From CAZBWP01 sp964630265 (GTDB lineage: Bacteria > Pseudomonadota > Alphaproteobacteria > Rhodospirillales > Defluviicoccaceae): a stretch of 14,643 nucleotides of DNA. The stretch lies in contig CAZVRW010000074.1 of NCBI GenBank assembly GCA_964630265.1, forward strand, positions 1-14,643, read 5' to 3'. A program made the position numbers and the translations under genes. Under the pieces are notes generated by a model. The model ran no database searches and was not told the DNA's origin. It worked only from the letters and a program-made list of their open reading frames with translations. The number at the start of each line of letters is the position of its first letter. The stretch's first letter is position 1. Shown in pieces: positions 6,415 through 14,361 of this stretch.

Positions 6415-6687
6415 TCAGCGGTCGATATCCCCGGGGTCCAGGTGCCCGGCTCGCGACCCGCCACCGCCGGGGTCATCGCCAAGGTCGTCACCGCTCGCAT
6501 CGTCGCCGCTCGCGTCGTCGACGCTGGCAATGCGATAGTGCTCGCCGAACCAGCGGCCGAGATCGATGTCGGCGCAGCGCTTCGAGCAGAACGGCCGCCA
6601 GCGCGCCTGTTGTGGCTTGCCGCAGATCAGGCAGCGGGCGGTGCGGCGTGGTCGCGGGGCTCCGCCCCGGTCAGTCGGCTCGGTCAT
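6415..6687 (-). CDS. yacG: DNA gyrase inhibitor YacG (zinc-binding)
   Basis: This 90-aa YacG-family protein has a four-Cys zinc ribbon: C19-x2-C22-x11-C34-x3-C38, within CLICGKPQQARWRPFCSKRC. It is followed by the conserved ADIDLGRWFGEHYRI. YacG of E. coli binds GyrB and inhibits DNA gyrase. The x11 spacing is shorter than in E. coli but common in alphaproteobacteria. After residue 56 comes a disordered Asp/Gly-rich tail with a repeated DDASG, produced by a 15-bp imperfect tandem repeat (6485-6514). The ATG at 6687 lies inside the 3' end of the RNase E/G gene (17-bp overlap), so translation is probably coupled. Confidence 0.92.
   Translation of the reverse strand: MTEPTDRGGAPRPRRTARCLICGKPQQARWRPFCSKRCADIDLGRWFGEHYRIASVDDASGDDASGDDLGDDPGGGGSRAGHLDPGDIDR
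6485..6514. repeat. 15-bp imperfect tandem repeat in the yacG tail
   Basis: Two 15-bp units (tcgtcaccgctcgca and tcgtcgccgctcgcg) differ at 2 positions and encode the doubled Asp-Asp-Ala-Ser-Gly. The length keeps the reading frame. Confidence 0.75.
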
Positions 6688-8122
6688 CGCCCGCTCCCGC
6701 CGGTTCGGCTTTCGCGTCGGCCGCGGCCGTTATGCGCACGGCGTCCGGCGGCACCAGCGGGTCGGCGTCGAGGACGAGCGGGCGGCCGAGCCGCGCCTCG
6801 GTGGCGGCCAGCGCCGCCGCGCACCTGTCCCTCAGGACGTCGATCACCTGGGGCGCCGCCCGCAGCACCCATCGCCGTCCAGGCTGCGCAAGATCCTCGG
6901 CGAGGGCGGCGCGCAGACCGGCCAGCGCCGTGGTCGTCGGCGAGCCGACGCGCCCCGTGCCCGCGCACACGGGGCAGTCGATCAGCAGCCGGTCGACGAG
7001 GGACGGCCCTTCGCGGCGGCGGGTCAGTTCCAATCGGCCGAGGGACGTCCAGCCACCGATGCGCACCGGCCGCGGATCCTCGGCGACGGCGCGGCGCACC
7101 TCGGCGAGCAGGGTTTCGCGATGCCCCGGTTTCGCCAGCGGCACGACATCGACGACCACGTAGCCGCCCAGGTCGGCGGCGCGCAGACGGCGGGCGATGG
7201 CGGCGACGGCCTCGCGGTTGACGGCGAGCGCCGTGGCGTCGGCGCTGCCGGCGCGGGCCGTGCCAGTGTCGACGTCGACGGCGATCAGCGCCGGTGTCGG
7301 CGTGATCGTCACCACCCCGCCCGACGGCAGTCGGAGGATCGGTGAGGTCAGCGCCGCCATCTGGTCGGCGACATCGTCGGTGAAGGCGCTGCCCCAGCGC
7401 ACCACCTCCACCCGATCGGCGAGGTCCGGCAGAGCCATGCGCGCCGTCCGGGCCATCGTGTGGTCGTCGACGACGAGACGCCGCAGCGCCCGGGTCGCCT
7501 CCTCCCGGAGGGCGGTGACGAGGGTGTCGGGACCGTGGGCGAGGACGGCCGGCGGCCGTGTCGCCGGCGCCATGCCCGCCCAGGCGCCGATCAGCCGCTC
7601 AACCTCCGCCGCCAGCATGGCCGGTGACGCGTCGGCGGCGGCGCGACGCAGCAGCCAGCCGCCGGCATCGCCGGGCAGTAGCGCCTTGATCCGCTGGGCG
7701 ACCGTGCGGTCGGCGAGGCGGCGGGAGACGCCGATGCCCGTCTCCACCGGCAGGAACACGAGGAAGCGCCCGGCCAGCGCGGGGCGGCGGCTCAGTTTCG
7801 CGCCCTTGCCCGGCTCCGGCGCGCGCACGACCTGGACGACGATGGCGTCACCCTCACAGACGTGGTCGCCGATGCGGCCGCCATTTCCGGCATGACGGCG
7901 CGCCTCCGTCAGGCCGAGAAAGCCGGGACGATCGGCGCCGATGTCGACGAACGCGGCGTCGATGCCGCCAGCCAGTGAGGTCACCCGCCCGGCGTAGATG
8001 TCGCCGACGCGCGGGCCGGGCTCGTCGCGTTCGACCACGACCCGTATCAGCGCGCCGGCCTCCAGGAATGCCGCCCGCGTCTCGCCGGGACCGACGGCAA
8101 TACGGATGTCGTCAACCGGCAT
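6671..8122 (-). CDS. rng: Ribonuclease E/G family endoribonuclease (RNase G-like)
   Basis: The product is 483 aa, the size of E. coli RNase G (about 489), without the long C-terminal scaffold of RNase E. It cuts single-stranded RNA in rRNA maturation and mRNA decay. Residues about 36-110 are the S1 RNA-binding domain (GDIYAGRVTSLAGGIDAAFVD). The DNase I-like catalytic part has Asp283 (AVDVDTG) and Asp325 (YVVVDVV), equivalent to E. coli RNase E D303 and D346. The conserved Asn two residues after the first Asp is Asp285 here. The zinc-link is CPVCAGTG (C383, C386), preceded by LTRRREGPSL. The ATG at 8122 overlaps the maf stop by 11 bp and has GGTGGGA upstream; the longer frame only runs back through maf. 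It may be a divergent paralogue beside a full RNase E encoded elsewhere. Confidence 0.9.
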   Translation of the reverse strand: MPVDDIRIAVGPGETRAAFLEAGALIRVVVERDEPGPRVGDIYAGRVTSLAGGIDAAFVDIGADRPGFLGLTEARRHAGNGGRIGDHVCEGDAIVVQVVRAPEPGKGAKLSRRPALAGRFLVFLPVETGIGVSRRLADRTVAQRIKALLPGDAGGWLLRRAAADASPAMLAAEVERLIGAWAGMAPATRPPAVLAHGPDTLVTALREEATRALRRLVVDDHTMARTARMALPDLADRVEVVRWGSAFTDDVADQMAALTSPILRLPSGGVVTITPTPALIAVDVDTGTARAGSADATALAVNREAVAAIARRLRAADLGGYVVVDVVPLAKPGHRETLLAEVRRAVAEDPRPVRIGGWTSLGRLELTRRREGPSLVDRLLIDCPVCAGTGRVGSPTTTALAGLRAALAEDLAQPGRRWVLRAAPQVIDVLRDRCAAALAATEARLGRPLVLDADPLVPPDAVRITAAADAKAEPAGAGDDRAD

Positions 8123-8720
8123 CGTCGTCCCACCGATCGTCGTCCCACCGGTAGCCGAGACCTTTGAGGAGCGCCGCTGTTTCGAACAGCGGCAACCCGA
8201 CGACATTGCTGTAGGAGCCGGCGAGCCAGCGAACGAAGGCGGCCGCCCGCCCCTGGATGGCATAACCGCCGGCCTTGCCGTGCCATTCGCCGCTCGCGAG
8301 GTAGGCCTCGATTTCCGCCGGCTCCAGCCGCTTGAAGGCGACAGCGGTGACCACCAGGCGGCCGACCAGGCGACCGTCGGGGGCGGCGACGGCGATGCCG
8401 CCGAGCACCCGATGGCGGCGTCCCGACAGTAGCGAAAGGCAACGCCGCGCCTCGGTCGCATCCTCGGCCTTGGCGAGCACCCGCCGGCCGCAGGCAACGA
8501 CGGTGTCGGCGCCGAGCACGAAGGCCTCCGGGTGTTGTGCCGCGACGGCGGCGGCCTTGGCAGCGGCGAGCCGGCGGGCGAGATCCGTCGGCAGCTCGCG
8601 GGGCCGGGGCGTTTCGTCGACGTCGGCGGGAACGATCGCGTCCGGCACGACGCCGATCTGGCGCAACAGGTCTCTGCGGCGGGGCGAGGCGGAAGCGAGA
8701 ACGAATGCGGGCCGTGGCAA
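8112..8720 (-). CDS. maf: Maf-family nucleotide pyrophosphatase
   Basis: This 202-aa Maf/HAM1-like protein hydrolyses nucleoside triphosphates (canonical dTTP/UTP or modified pyrimidines) to monophosphates, a house-cleaning role. Visible motifs are LASASPRRRDLL (8-19), the ADVDE loop (32-36), LGADTVVACGRRVL (68-81) and GKAGGYAIQGRAA (148-160). The start is a TTG at 8720, only 8 bases after the infA stop, with no clear Shine-Dalgarno; no ATG or GTG exists in frame between the infA stop and the conserved N-terminus, so coupling to infA is likely. The C-terminus ends RWDDDRWDDDAG, produced by a 15-bp exact duplication that also sets the context of the next start codon. Confidence 0.92.
   Translation of the reverse strand: MPRPAFVLASASPRRRDLLRQIGVVPDAIVPADVDETPRPRELPTDLARRLAAAKAAAVAAQHPEAFVLGADTVVACGRRVLAKAEDATEARRCLSLLSGRRHRVLGGIAVAAPDGRLVGRLVVTAVAFKRLEPAEIEAYLASGEWHGKAGGYAIQGRAAAFVRWLAGSYSNVVGLPLFETAALLKGLGYRWDDDRWDDDAG
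8121..8150. repeat. Exact 15-bp tandem duplication at the maf/rng junction
   Basis: Two exact copies of atcgtcgtcccaccg (8121-8135 and 8136-8150). On the minus strand they encode the doubled Arg-Trp-Asp-Asp-Asp at the Maf C-terminus, and they also supply the G-rich GGTGGGA upstream of the rng ATG. The length preserves the frame. Confidence 0.95.
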
Positions 8721-8728
8721 GCGGCGAA

Positions 8729-8947
8729 TTACTTGAAACGGAAGGTGATGCGGCCCTTGGTCAGGTCGTACGGTGTCAACTCCACGTTGACCCGATCACC
8801 GGCGAGAACCCGGATTCGGTTTTTGCGCATGCGGCCGGCAGTGTGCGCGAGAACCTCGTGATTGTTGTCGAGCTTGACGCGAAACATGGCGTTGGGCAGC
8901 AGCTCGGTAACGACGCCCTGGAACTCGATGATTTCCTCTTTCGCCAC
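8729..8947 (-). CDS. infA: Translation initiation factor IF-1
   Basis: The product is 72 aa, the standard IF-1 length, with one S1/OB-fold domain (MAKEEIIEFQGVV..., LLPNAMFRVKLDNN, GRMRKNRIRVLAGD, LTPYDLTKGRITFRFK). IF-1 binds the 30S A site and helps IF-2 and IF-3 in initiation. The start is the GTG at 8947, which gives the conserved MAKEE and has GGGGAGAG just upstream; a GTG 8 codons earlier is in frame but gives a non-conserved extension. The gene begins a packed group with maf, rng and yacG, and a candidate promoter lies upstream in the 107-bp gap after the phosphatase gene. Confidence 0.97.
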   Translation of the reverse strand: MAKEEIIEFQGVVTELLPNAMFRVKLDNNHEVLAHTAGRMRKNRIRVLAGDRVNVELTPYDLTKGRITFRFK

Positions 8948-8981
8948 GGTCTCTCCCCGTCCTCGTTGCACAACGGACCCC

Positions 8982-9010
8982 TAAATGACCGCGGGCGGCG
9001 GCCCGGTCAA
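8982..9010 (-). promoter_or_regulatory. Candidate promoter of infA-maf-rng-yacG
   Basis: On the minus strand -35 TTGACC (9005-9010) and a weak -10 CATTTA (8982-8987) are separated by 17 bp, about 35 bp before the infA GTG. The 107-bp gap is the only sizeable one between hisG and yacG, which supports a promoter here. Confidence 0.45.
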
Positions 9011-9054
9011 GGGCTTTCCCGGACCATGCGCAGGGGGTTCCCGCGCGGCTTCGC

Positions 9055-9498
9055 TCAGAGGCCGCCCATGCGCGGCACCGGGAATTGCGCGCGGATGCGC
9101 CGCAACAGTTCGTCCCGCACCATCCGGTAGGCGTCCAGGCGCGTTTCCCGGCTGCCTTCGACCATGCTGGGGTCGAAGGTGTTCCACAGGACCACGTCGC
9201 ACGCCATCCCCCGCGTCATCTCGACGGCGCGGTGCTGCGCCTCCGGCGACAGCGACACCACCAGATCGAAGGACTCGTCGTCCAGGTCCTCGAAGTCCTT
9301 CGGTCGGTGCCGGGCGATATCGATGCCGATCTCGTCCATCACCTGCACGGCGAAGCCGTCGAGTGCGCCGGGACGAACGCCGACCGAGTCGACGAAGACG
9401 CGCTGCCGGTGCAGATGCTTCAGAATGCCTTCGGCCATCGGCGAGCGGATCGCATTGTGCGTGCATGCGAAGAGCACGGCGCTCGGCATCTCCGCCAT
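9055..9498 (-). CDS. Low-molecular-weight phosphotyrosine phosphatase / arsenate reductase-like protein
   Basis: The product is 147 aa. The N-terminal P-loop is C12-THNAI-R18-S, the C-x5-R-S signature of LMW protein tyrosine phosphatases and related thioredoxin-type arsenate reductases. A possible general acid Asp lies in WNTFDP (D109), where LMW-PTPs have their DP loop. Cytosolic. The true substrate cannot be told; nothing nearby suggests arsenic (no arsB or arsR). Either the ATG at 9498 or a second ATG at 9489 could start it. It begins 8 bp after the UPF0262 stop, so it is co-transcribed with hisGD-UPF0262, a placement familiar in alphaproteobacteria. Confidence 0.87.
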   Translation of the reverse strand: MAEMPSAVLFACTHNAIRSPMAEGILKHLHRQRVFVDSVGVRPGALDGFAVQVMDEIGIDIARHRPKDFEDLDDESFDLVVSLSPEAQHRAVEMTRGMACDVVLWNTFDPSMVEGSRETRLDAYRMVRDELLRRIRAQFPVPRMGGL

Positions 9499-9506
9499 CG
9501 CCCCGC

Positions 9507-9995
9507 TCAGCCTCGGATGTGCAGTACGCAGATCAGCGTGAACAGGCGCCGGGCGGTGTCGGTGTCCATCGTCACCTTGTCGCGCAGCCGCTCGCGCAGC
9601 AGGTCCGCGCCTTCATTGTGTAGGCCGCGCCGTCCCATGTCGATGGCCTCGATGCGGCTCGCCGAGGCGGTGCGGATCGACTTGTAATAGCTGTCGCAGA
9701 CCAGGAAGTAGTCCTTGACGATGCGCCGCAGCTCGAGCAGCGGCAGGGTGAAGCGGGTCAACGGCTGGTCCTCGGCATCGCGAACATCGAACACCAGCCG
9801 TGCGCCCTCCAGCGTCAGGTGCAGGTGAAAGGGGCCGGGAAAGTCACCGGCCGGCGCAAACCGGTTGTCCTCCAGCAGCGCGAACAGCGCGGTGCGGCGT
9901 TCATGCTCGATCTGCGGGCTCAGCCGTACCCGCGCCGGCTCGTCGAGCATCACCCGGGCAATCCGTTGGCCGTCGACGCAGCGGGGCTCGGGCAC
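9507..9995 (-). CDS. UPF0262 family protein
   Basis: This 162-aa protein of unknown function belongs to UPF0262, which is largely restricted to alphaproteobacteria. Recognisable conserved blocks are IEHERRTALFALLEDNRF (29-46), FHLHLTLEGARLVFDV, LRRIVKDYFLVCDSYYKSI (89-107), EAIDMGRRGLHNEG (115-128) and DTARRLFTLICVLHIRG at the C-terminus. No signal peptide or membrane segment is visible. The start is a GTG at 9995, 6 bp after the hisD stop, without a clear Shine-Dalgarno; GTG/ATG codons at 9953/9950 would trim the N-terminus by about 14 residues. The position downstream of hisD is typical and suggests expression with the histidine genes. Confidence 0.92.
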   Translation of the reverse strand: MPEPRCVDGQRIARVMLDEPARVRLSPQIEHERRTALFALLEDNRFAPAGDFPGPFHLHLTLEGARLVFDVRDAEDQPLTRFTLPLLELRRIVKDYFLVCDSYYKSIRTASASRIEAIDMGRRGLHNEGADLLRERLRDKVTMDTDTARRLFTLICVLHIRG

Positions 9996-10001
9996 GGCGG
10001 G

Positions 10002-11306
10002 TCAGGGCGACCGCGGACGATTGAGGCGCATGGCCACCGATCGCGCGTGCGCGCCCAGCCCCTCGGCTTCGGCCAGGGCGATCGCCGCCGGGCCGATGGC
10101 CGCGAGCCCGCCGGGCGTGCAGCCGACCAGCGTCGTCCGCTTGACGAAATCGAGAACGCCCAGTCCGGAAGAAAAGCGGGCGCTGCGCGCCGTCGGCAGC
10201 ACATGGTTCGGCCCGGCGACGTAGTCGCCGATGGCTTCCGGGGTCAAGCGACCGAGAAACACCGCGCCGGCGTTGTGGATCTTGCCGAGCAGGGTTTCCG
10301 GATCTTCGGTCGCAAGCTGCAGGTGTTCCGGTGCGATCCGGTCGATCAGCGCCGGCGCCTGGTCGAGATGCTCGACGACGATGACCAGGCCGTGGTCACG
10401 CCAGCTCAACTCGGCGATGGCGCGGCGCTCCAGGGTCGCCAGGTGATCGGTGACGGCGGCGGTCACGGCGTCGGCAAAACCGGCGTCGTCGGTGATCAGG
10501 ATCGACTGGGCGGCGGGATCGTGCTCGGCCTGGGCCAGCAGATCGACGGCGATCCAGGACGCATCCGCGCCGGCGTCGGCGACCACCAGCACCTCGGACG
10601 GACCGGCGATCATGTCGATGCCGACGGTCCCGAACACCCGGCGCTTGGCGGCGGCCACATAGGCGTTGCCGGGGCCGACGATCTTGTCGACCGGCCGGAT
10701 GGTTTGCGTCCCATAGGCCAGCGCGCCGATCGCCTGGGCGCCGCCGATGCGGAAGATCTCGTCGACGCCGGCGATGCGGGCCGCGGTCAGCACCAGGGGG
10801 TTGATCGCTCCGCCGGGCGTCGGCACCACCATGGCGAGCCGGCGGACCCCCGCCACCTTGGCCGGCAACGCGTTCATCAGCACCGATGACGGATAGGCGG
10901 CGGTGCCCCCCGGTACGTAGAGGCCGGCGGCCTCGATCGGTGTCCAACGCCAGCCGACGCGCACGCCCGCGTCGTCCTCGATGTCCAGGTCCTCGGGCCG
11001 CTGGCGGGCGTGGAAGTCGCGGATGCGGCGGGCGGCCAGGTCGAGCGCCGAGCGGGCGTTGCGGTCGCAGGCGGCGACGGCGGCGTCGATCTCCGCTTCG
11101 GGGATGCGGAAGCGGTCCGCCGTCAGTTTCAGGTCGTCGAAGCGCCGGGTGTATTTGATCACCGCCGTGTCGCCGCGTTCGCGGACGTCGTTGAGGATCC
11201 CCGCCACCACCCGGTCGACGTCGTCCGCCGCCGCGCGCCGTCGCTCCAGGGCGGCGGTGAGGCGCCGCTCGAAGGTCGCCTCGCGCAGGTCAAGCCGCGC
11301 GGGCAT
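10002..11306 (-). CDS. hisD: Histidinol dehydrogenase
   Basis: This 434-aa zinc enzyme catalyses the last two steps of histidine synthesis, L-histidinol to histidinal to histidine, with 2 NAD+. Visible conserved features are GLYVPGGTAAYPS (128-140), the NAD-region VGPGNAYVAAAKR (210-222), DMIAGPSEV (231-239), zinc ligands Gln259 and His262 in LLAQAEHD, catalytic Glu327-His328 in IAPEHLQL, Asp361 in GDYVAGPNH, and His420 in GLGAHARSV. The family length is normal. The ATG at 11306 lies inside the hisG 3' end (17-bp overlap), which points to translational coupling. The longer open frame upstream is hisG read out of frame. Confidence 0.97.
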   Translation of the reverse strand: MPARLDLREATFERRLTAALERRRAAADDVDRVVAGILNDVRERGDTAVIKYTRRFDDLKLTADRFRIPEAEIDAAVAACDRNARSALDLAARRIRDFHARQRPEDLDIEDDAGVRVGWRWTPIEAAGLYVPGGTAAYPSSVLMNALPAKVAGVRRLAMVVPTPGGAINPLVLTAARIAGVDEIFRIGGAQAIGALAYGTQTIRPVDKIVGPGNAYVAAAKRRVFGTVGIDMIAGPSEVLVVADAGADASWIAVDLLAQAEHDPAAQSILITDDAGFADAVTAAVTDHLATLERRAIAELSWRDHGLVIVVEHLDQAPALIDRIAPEHLQLATEDPETLLGKIHNAGAVFLGRLTPEAIGDYVAGPNHVLPTARSARFSSGLGVLDFVKRTTLVGCTPGGLAAIGPAAIALAEAEGLGAHARSVAMRLNRPRSP

Positions 11307-11958
11307 CGACAGCCTCGCGGAACCGCTCGATCCAGCCGCCCACCTGGGCCGGCCGCGTCTTCCAGGCGGTGCGGTTGACGCAGAGCCGGGCGCTGACTTC
11401 GGCGATCGTCTCGATCTCCACCAACCCGTTGGCGCGCAGCGTCGCCCCCGACGACACCAAGTCGACGATCCTGCGGCATAGGCCCAGCGCCGGCGCCAGT
11501 TCGATGGCGCCGGAGAGGCGCACGCATTCGGCCTGCACGCCGCGCGCGGCGAAGTGGCGCCGCGTCGTCTCCGGATATTTGGTGGCGACGCGCACGTGGC
11601 TCCAGGCGCGGGGATCGTCGTCCGCGGCGGTGGCGGCGGGTTCGGCCACCGCCATCCGGCAGTGGCCGACGTCCAGGTCGACGGGCGCATAGATTTCGCC
11701 GTAGTCGAATTCCATCAGCACGTCGCTGCCGACGACGCCCAGATGCGCGGCGCCGAAGGCGACGAACGTCGCGACATCGAAGCTGCGCACCCGGACGATG
11801 TCGAGCCCCGGAACGTTGGTGGCGAAGCGCAGCTTGCGGCTCTCCGGGTCGGCGAAGGCCGCCTCCGGCTCCAGGCCGACGCGCTCCAGCAGCGGCGCCA
11901 GGTCGTCGAGGATGCGGCCCTTGGGCAGGGCGATGATCAAGGATGTGTCGGCGCTCAC
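11290..11958 (-). CDS. hisG: ATP phosphoribosyltransferase, short form
   Basis: The product is 222 aa. HisG condenses ATP and PRPP in the first step of histidine synthesis. LIIALPKGRILDD (7-19) is the N-terminal signature, and the block with GAAHLGVVGSDVL and ATKYPETTRRHF is typical. The length marks the short form, which lacks the C-terminal histidine-sensing domain and needs HisZ, a HisRS-like regulatory subunit, for activity and feedback. No hisZ is in the window. The start is a GTG at 11958 with a strong AGGAGG 7-12 bases upstream. It follows murA by 126 bp and overlaps hisD. Confidence 0.96.
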   Translation of the reverse strand: MSADTSLIIALPKGRILDDLAPLLERVGLEPEAAFADPESRKLRFATNVPGLDIVRVRSFDVATFVAFGAAHLGVVGSDVLMEFDYGEIYAPVDLDVGHCRMAVAEPAATAADDDPRAWSHVRVATKYPETTRRHFAARGVQAECVRLSGAIELAPALGLCRRIVDLVSSGATLRANGLVEIETIAEVSARLCVNRTAWKTRPAQVGGWIERFREAVDARAA

Positions 11959-12084
11959 GGGCGGGTCCTCCTGAACCGTTTACTTATCCGGCCCCGGCGT
12001 CGCGCGCCACCCCGCACCGACGAAGGCCGCCTCGGCCGGCCAGTCCAAGGGCTCAGCCGCACATATTTAAAAGGTCGGCATGGG

Positions 12085-13344
<1,260 letters not shown>

Positions 13345-13484
13345 GCGGATCCTTTCGGGTCGGTCGGCCGCGACGGTCGCCGCGAAACCGGGCGGTTTCG
13401 AGGCGACGCAGGACGGGACGGCCGGCGCACGCGACAAGCGGCGCTTGTAGCGTCCGGGACGCCCGGTCGCAAGCCACCGTCCGC

Positions 13485-13540
13485 GCCGGCCTATGTGTTT
13501 CGGTCCGGCTCTGCCGGCCTATGAGTTTCGGTCCGGCTCT
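13485..13540. repeat. 28-bp tandem duplication at the 3' end of the 70-aa gene
   Basis: Positions 13485-13512 and 13513-13540 are identical except for one base (t/a at 13496/13524). On the minus strand the second unit (13513-13540) covers the last codons and stop of the small gene, and the other copy lies just after the stop. Confidence 0.95.
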
Positions 13541-13731
13541 GCCTCGCCGGCGCGGGCCCGCGCCTGGGTCTTGCGGCGGCGCAGGTTATCGCGCAGCGCC
13601 TCAGCCAGCCGCTCGGCGCGATCGGCCGGTGGCCGTTCCGGCGCGGCGGCGCCCGAATCGTCCTCCGATGGCGTTGGCTCCGATGCCGGTGGCGCCAACG
13701 GCGGTGGTTTGGCGGGTGGTGACGTCTGCAT
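13519..13731 (-). CDS. Small hypothetical protein with basic C-terminus
   Basis: The product is 70 aa. The first 35 residues are Pro-, Ala- and Ser-rich and look disordered. Residues 38-61 form a charged helix (DRAERLAEALRDNLRRRKTQ...). I recall short alphaproteobacterial proteins near murA with a similar 'RLAEALRxNLRRRKxQARAR' end, but their function is unknown and this is memory, not a search. The ATG at 13731 was chosen because the upstream part of the frame runs back through tRNA-Thr. The ribosome site is weak (GCTCCAGCC). The stop lies within a 28-bp duplication. It is divergent from tRNA-Thr and 174 bp upstream of murA on the same strand. Confidence 0.62.
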   Translation of the reverse strand: MQTSPPAKPPPLAPPASEPTPSEDDSGAAAPERPPADRAERLAEALRDNLRRRKTQARARAGEAEPDRNS

Positions 13732-13764
13732 GGCTGGAGCATCGCCGCCGACGGGGCCGCCCGT

Positions 13765-13823
13765 CAAGGCACTCTTGCCAGCCCCGGCAAGGCACTCTTG
13801 CCAGCCCCGGCAAGGCACTCTTG
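13765..13823. repeat. 23-bp tandem repeat, 2.6 copies, upstream of tRNA-Thr
   Basis: Two exact 23-bp units (13765-13787 and 13788-13810) begin with caaggcactcttg and end with ccagccccgg. A third copy has only the first 13 bases (13811-13823) before the sequence changes. The last copy runs into the predicted -35 of tRNA-Thr. Confidence 0.96.
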
Positions 13824-13849
13824 AAAGCCATGCGGCGGCGTGGCATGGT
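13821..13849 (+). promoter_or_regulatory. Candidate promoter of tRNA-Thr
   Basis: TTGAAA (13821-13826, 5 of 6 to consensus) and CATGGT (13844-13849, 3 of 6) are 17 bp apart. The predicted start would be about 14 bases before the tRNA. The -10 is poor, so this is tentative. Confidence 0.4.
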
Positions 13850-13869
13850 CCGTCGATGCCTCCGGCGCT

Positions 13870-13944
13870 GCCGCCGTAGCTCAGGGGTAGAGCACACCCT
13901 TGGTAAGGGTGGGGTCGAGTGTTCAATTCACTCCGGCGGCACCA
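13870..13944 (+). tRNA. tRNA-Thr (anticodon GGT)
   Basis: The 75-base tRNA starts GCCGCCG and ends CGGCGGC-A-CCA. It has anticodon loop TTGGTAA (anticodon GGT), a CACCC/GGGTG anticodon stem and T-arm GAGTG-TTCAATT-CACTC. The T-loop has A where most have G (TTCAA), which is normal. CCA is encoded. Confidence 0.96.
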
Positions 13945-13978
13945 GCGCGCTCGGTCCTCGGGCGTGCGTCGGGCGCGG

Positions 13979-13998
13979 GCGTTGGGACGTGCCAACGC
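13979..13998 (+). terminator. Hairpin downstream of tRNA-Thr (possible terminator)
   Basis: GCGTTGG (13979-13985) and CCAACGC (13992-13998) form a perfect 7-bp stem with a 6-base loop, 34 bp after the tRNA CCA. There is no T-run afterwards, so it may terminate with Rho or protect a 3' end. Confidence 0.45.
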
Positions 13999-14196
13999 GC
14001 ACCGCCGCGGCGAACCTTCTCCATGCGGCACCTCTCCGGCTGAACGACATCAAACTGCAACAGAAGCGGGTCGGGCGAACGGGGCGCGCACCGCAGCGGT
14101 CTCTCGCCGCCGACGCCGGGGCGTTTGCCGGAACTGCCTGAAATTGCCTGGGTTTTCGCTGCTCTCGGGCCCGGGGGACGGGCGCCCGGACGCGAC

Positions 14197-14213
14197 TGTA
14201 AAGAATCCCGACA
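14197..14213. promoter_or_regulatory. TGTAAA-N8-ACA element, upstream copy
   Basis: TGTAAAGAATCCCGACA has the same 17-bp length and the same TGTAAA start and ACA end as the palindrome at 14299, which starts 102 bp downstream. It is a candidate second, degenerate site for the same regulator. Confidence 0.3.
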
Positions 14214-14298
14214 GCTTGGTTTCCGCGGGAAAACGTCGTGTTTCCAGGGTGTTGGGTGGGGCCGGGGGGCCTGGTACCGGGTCGGGCCGCCGCGACGG

Positions 14299-14315
14299 TG
14301 TAAAATTTTTTTACA
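14299..14315. promoter_or_regulatory. AT-rich palindrome, candidate operator
   Basis: TGTAAAATTTTTTTACA has perfect 7-bp arms (TGTAAAA/TTTTACA) around TTT. It is an AT island in very GC-rich DNA, 97 bp before the ATG at 14412. The size fits an operator for a dimeric helix-turn-helix regulator, or it may overlap a promoter. The regulator is unknown. Confidence 0.5.
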
Positions 14316-14332
14316 GTTACAACCGTTTTGCG

Positions 14333-14361
14333 GCGGCGCGGCGCTCACGTCGCCGCGCCGC
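14333..14361 (+). other. Strong GC hairpin in the leader of the 14412 gene
   Basis: Arms GCGGCGCGGCG-type, 11 bp perfect (14333-14343 with 14351-14361), around loop ctcacgt. It ends 50 bp before the ATG at 14412. No T-run follows. It may stabilise the messenger or attenuate transcription. Confidence 0.6.

Noticed and set aside
9055..9498. True arsenate reductase of an ars operon
   Set aside because: No arsR, arsB or acr3 adjoins; the gene sits in a housekeeping run, so the phosphatase-like label is safer.
9819..10889. Plus-strand ORF of 356 codons
   Set aside because: Antisense to hisD and UPF0262, which carry clear family motifs; composition is a reverse-strand shadow.
14130..14154. EcfG-type promoter GGAAC-N16-GGTT upstream of the right-end genes
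   Set aside because: The -10 lacks the initial C and the site is more than 250 bp from the first start codon; too weak to list.
14299..14315. PpsR/CrtJ site (TGT-N12-ACA)
   Set aside because: The spacing here is TGT-N11-ACA, and no photosynthesis gene is in view.
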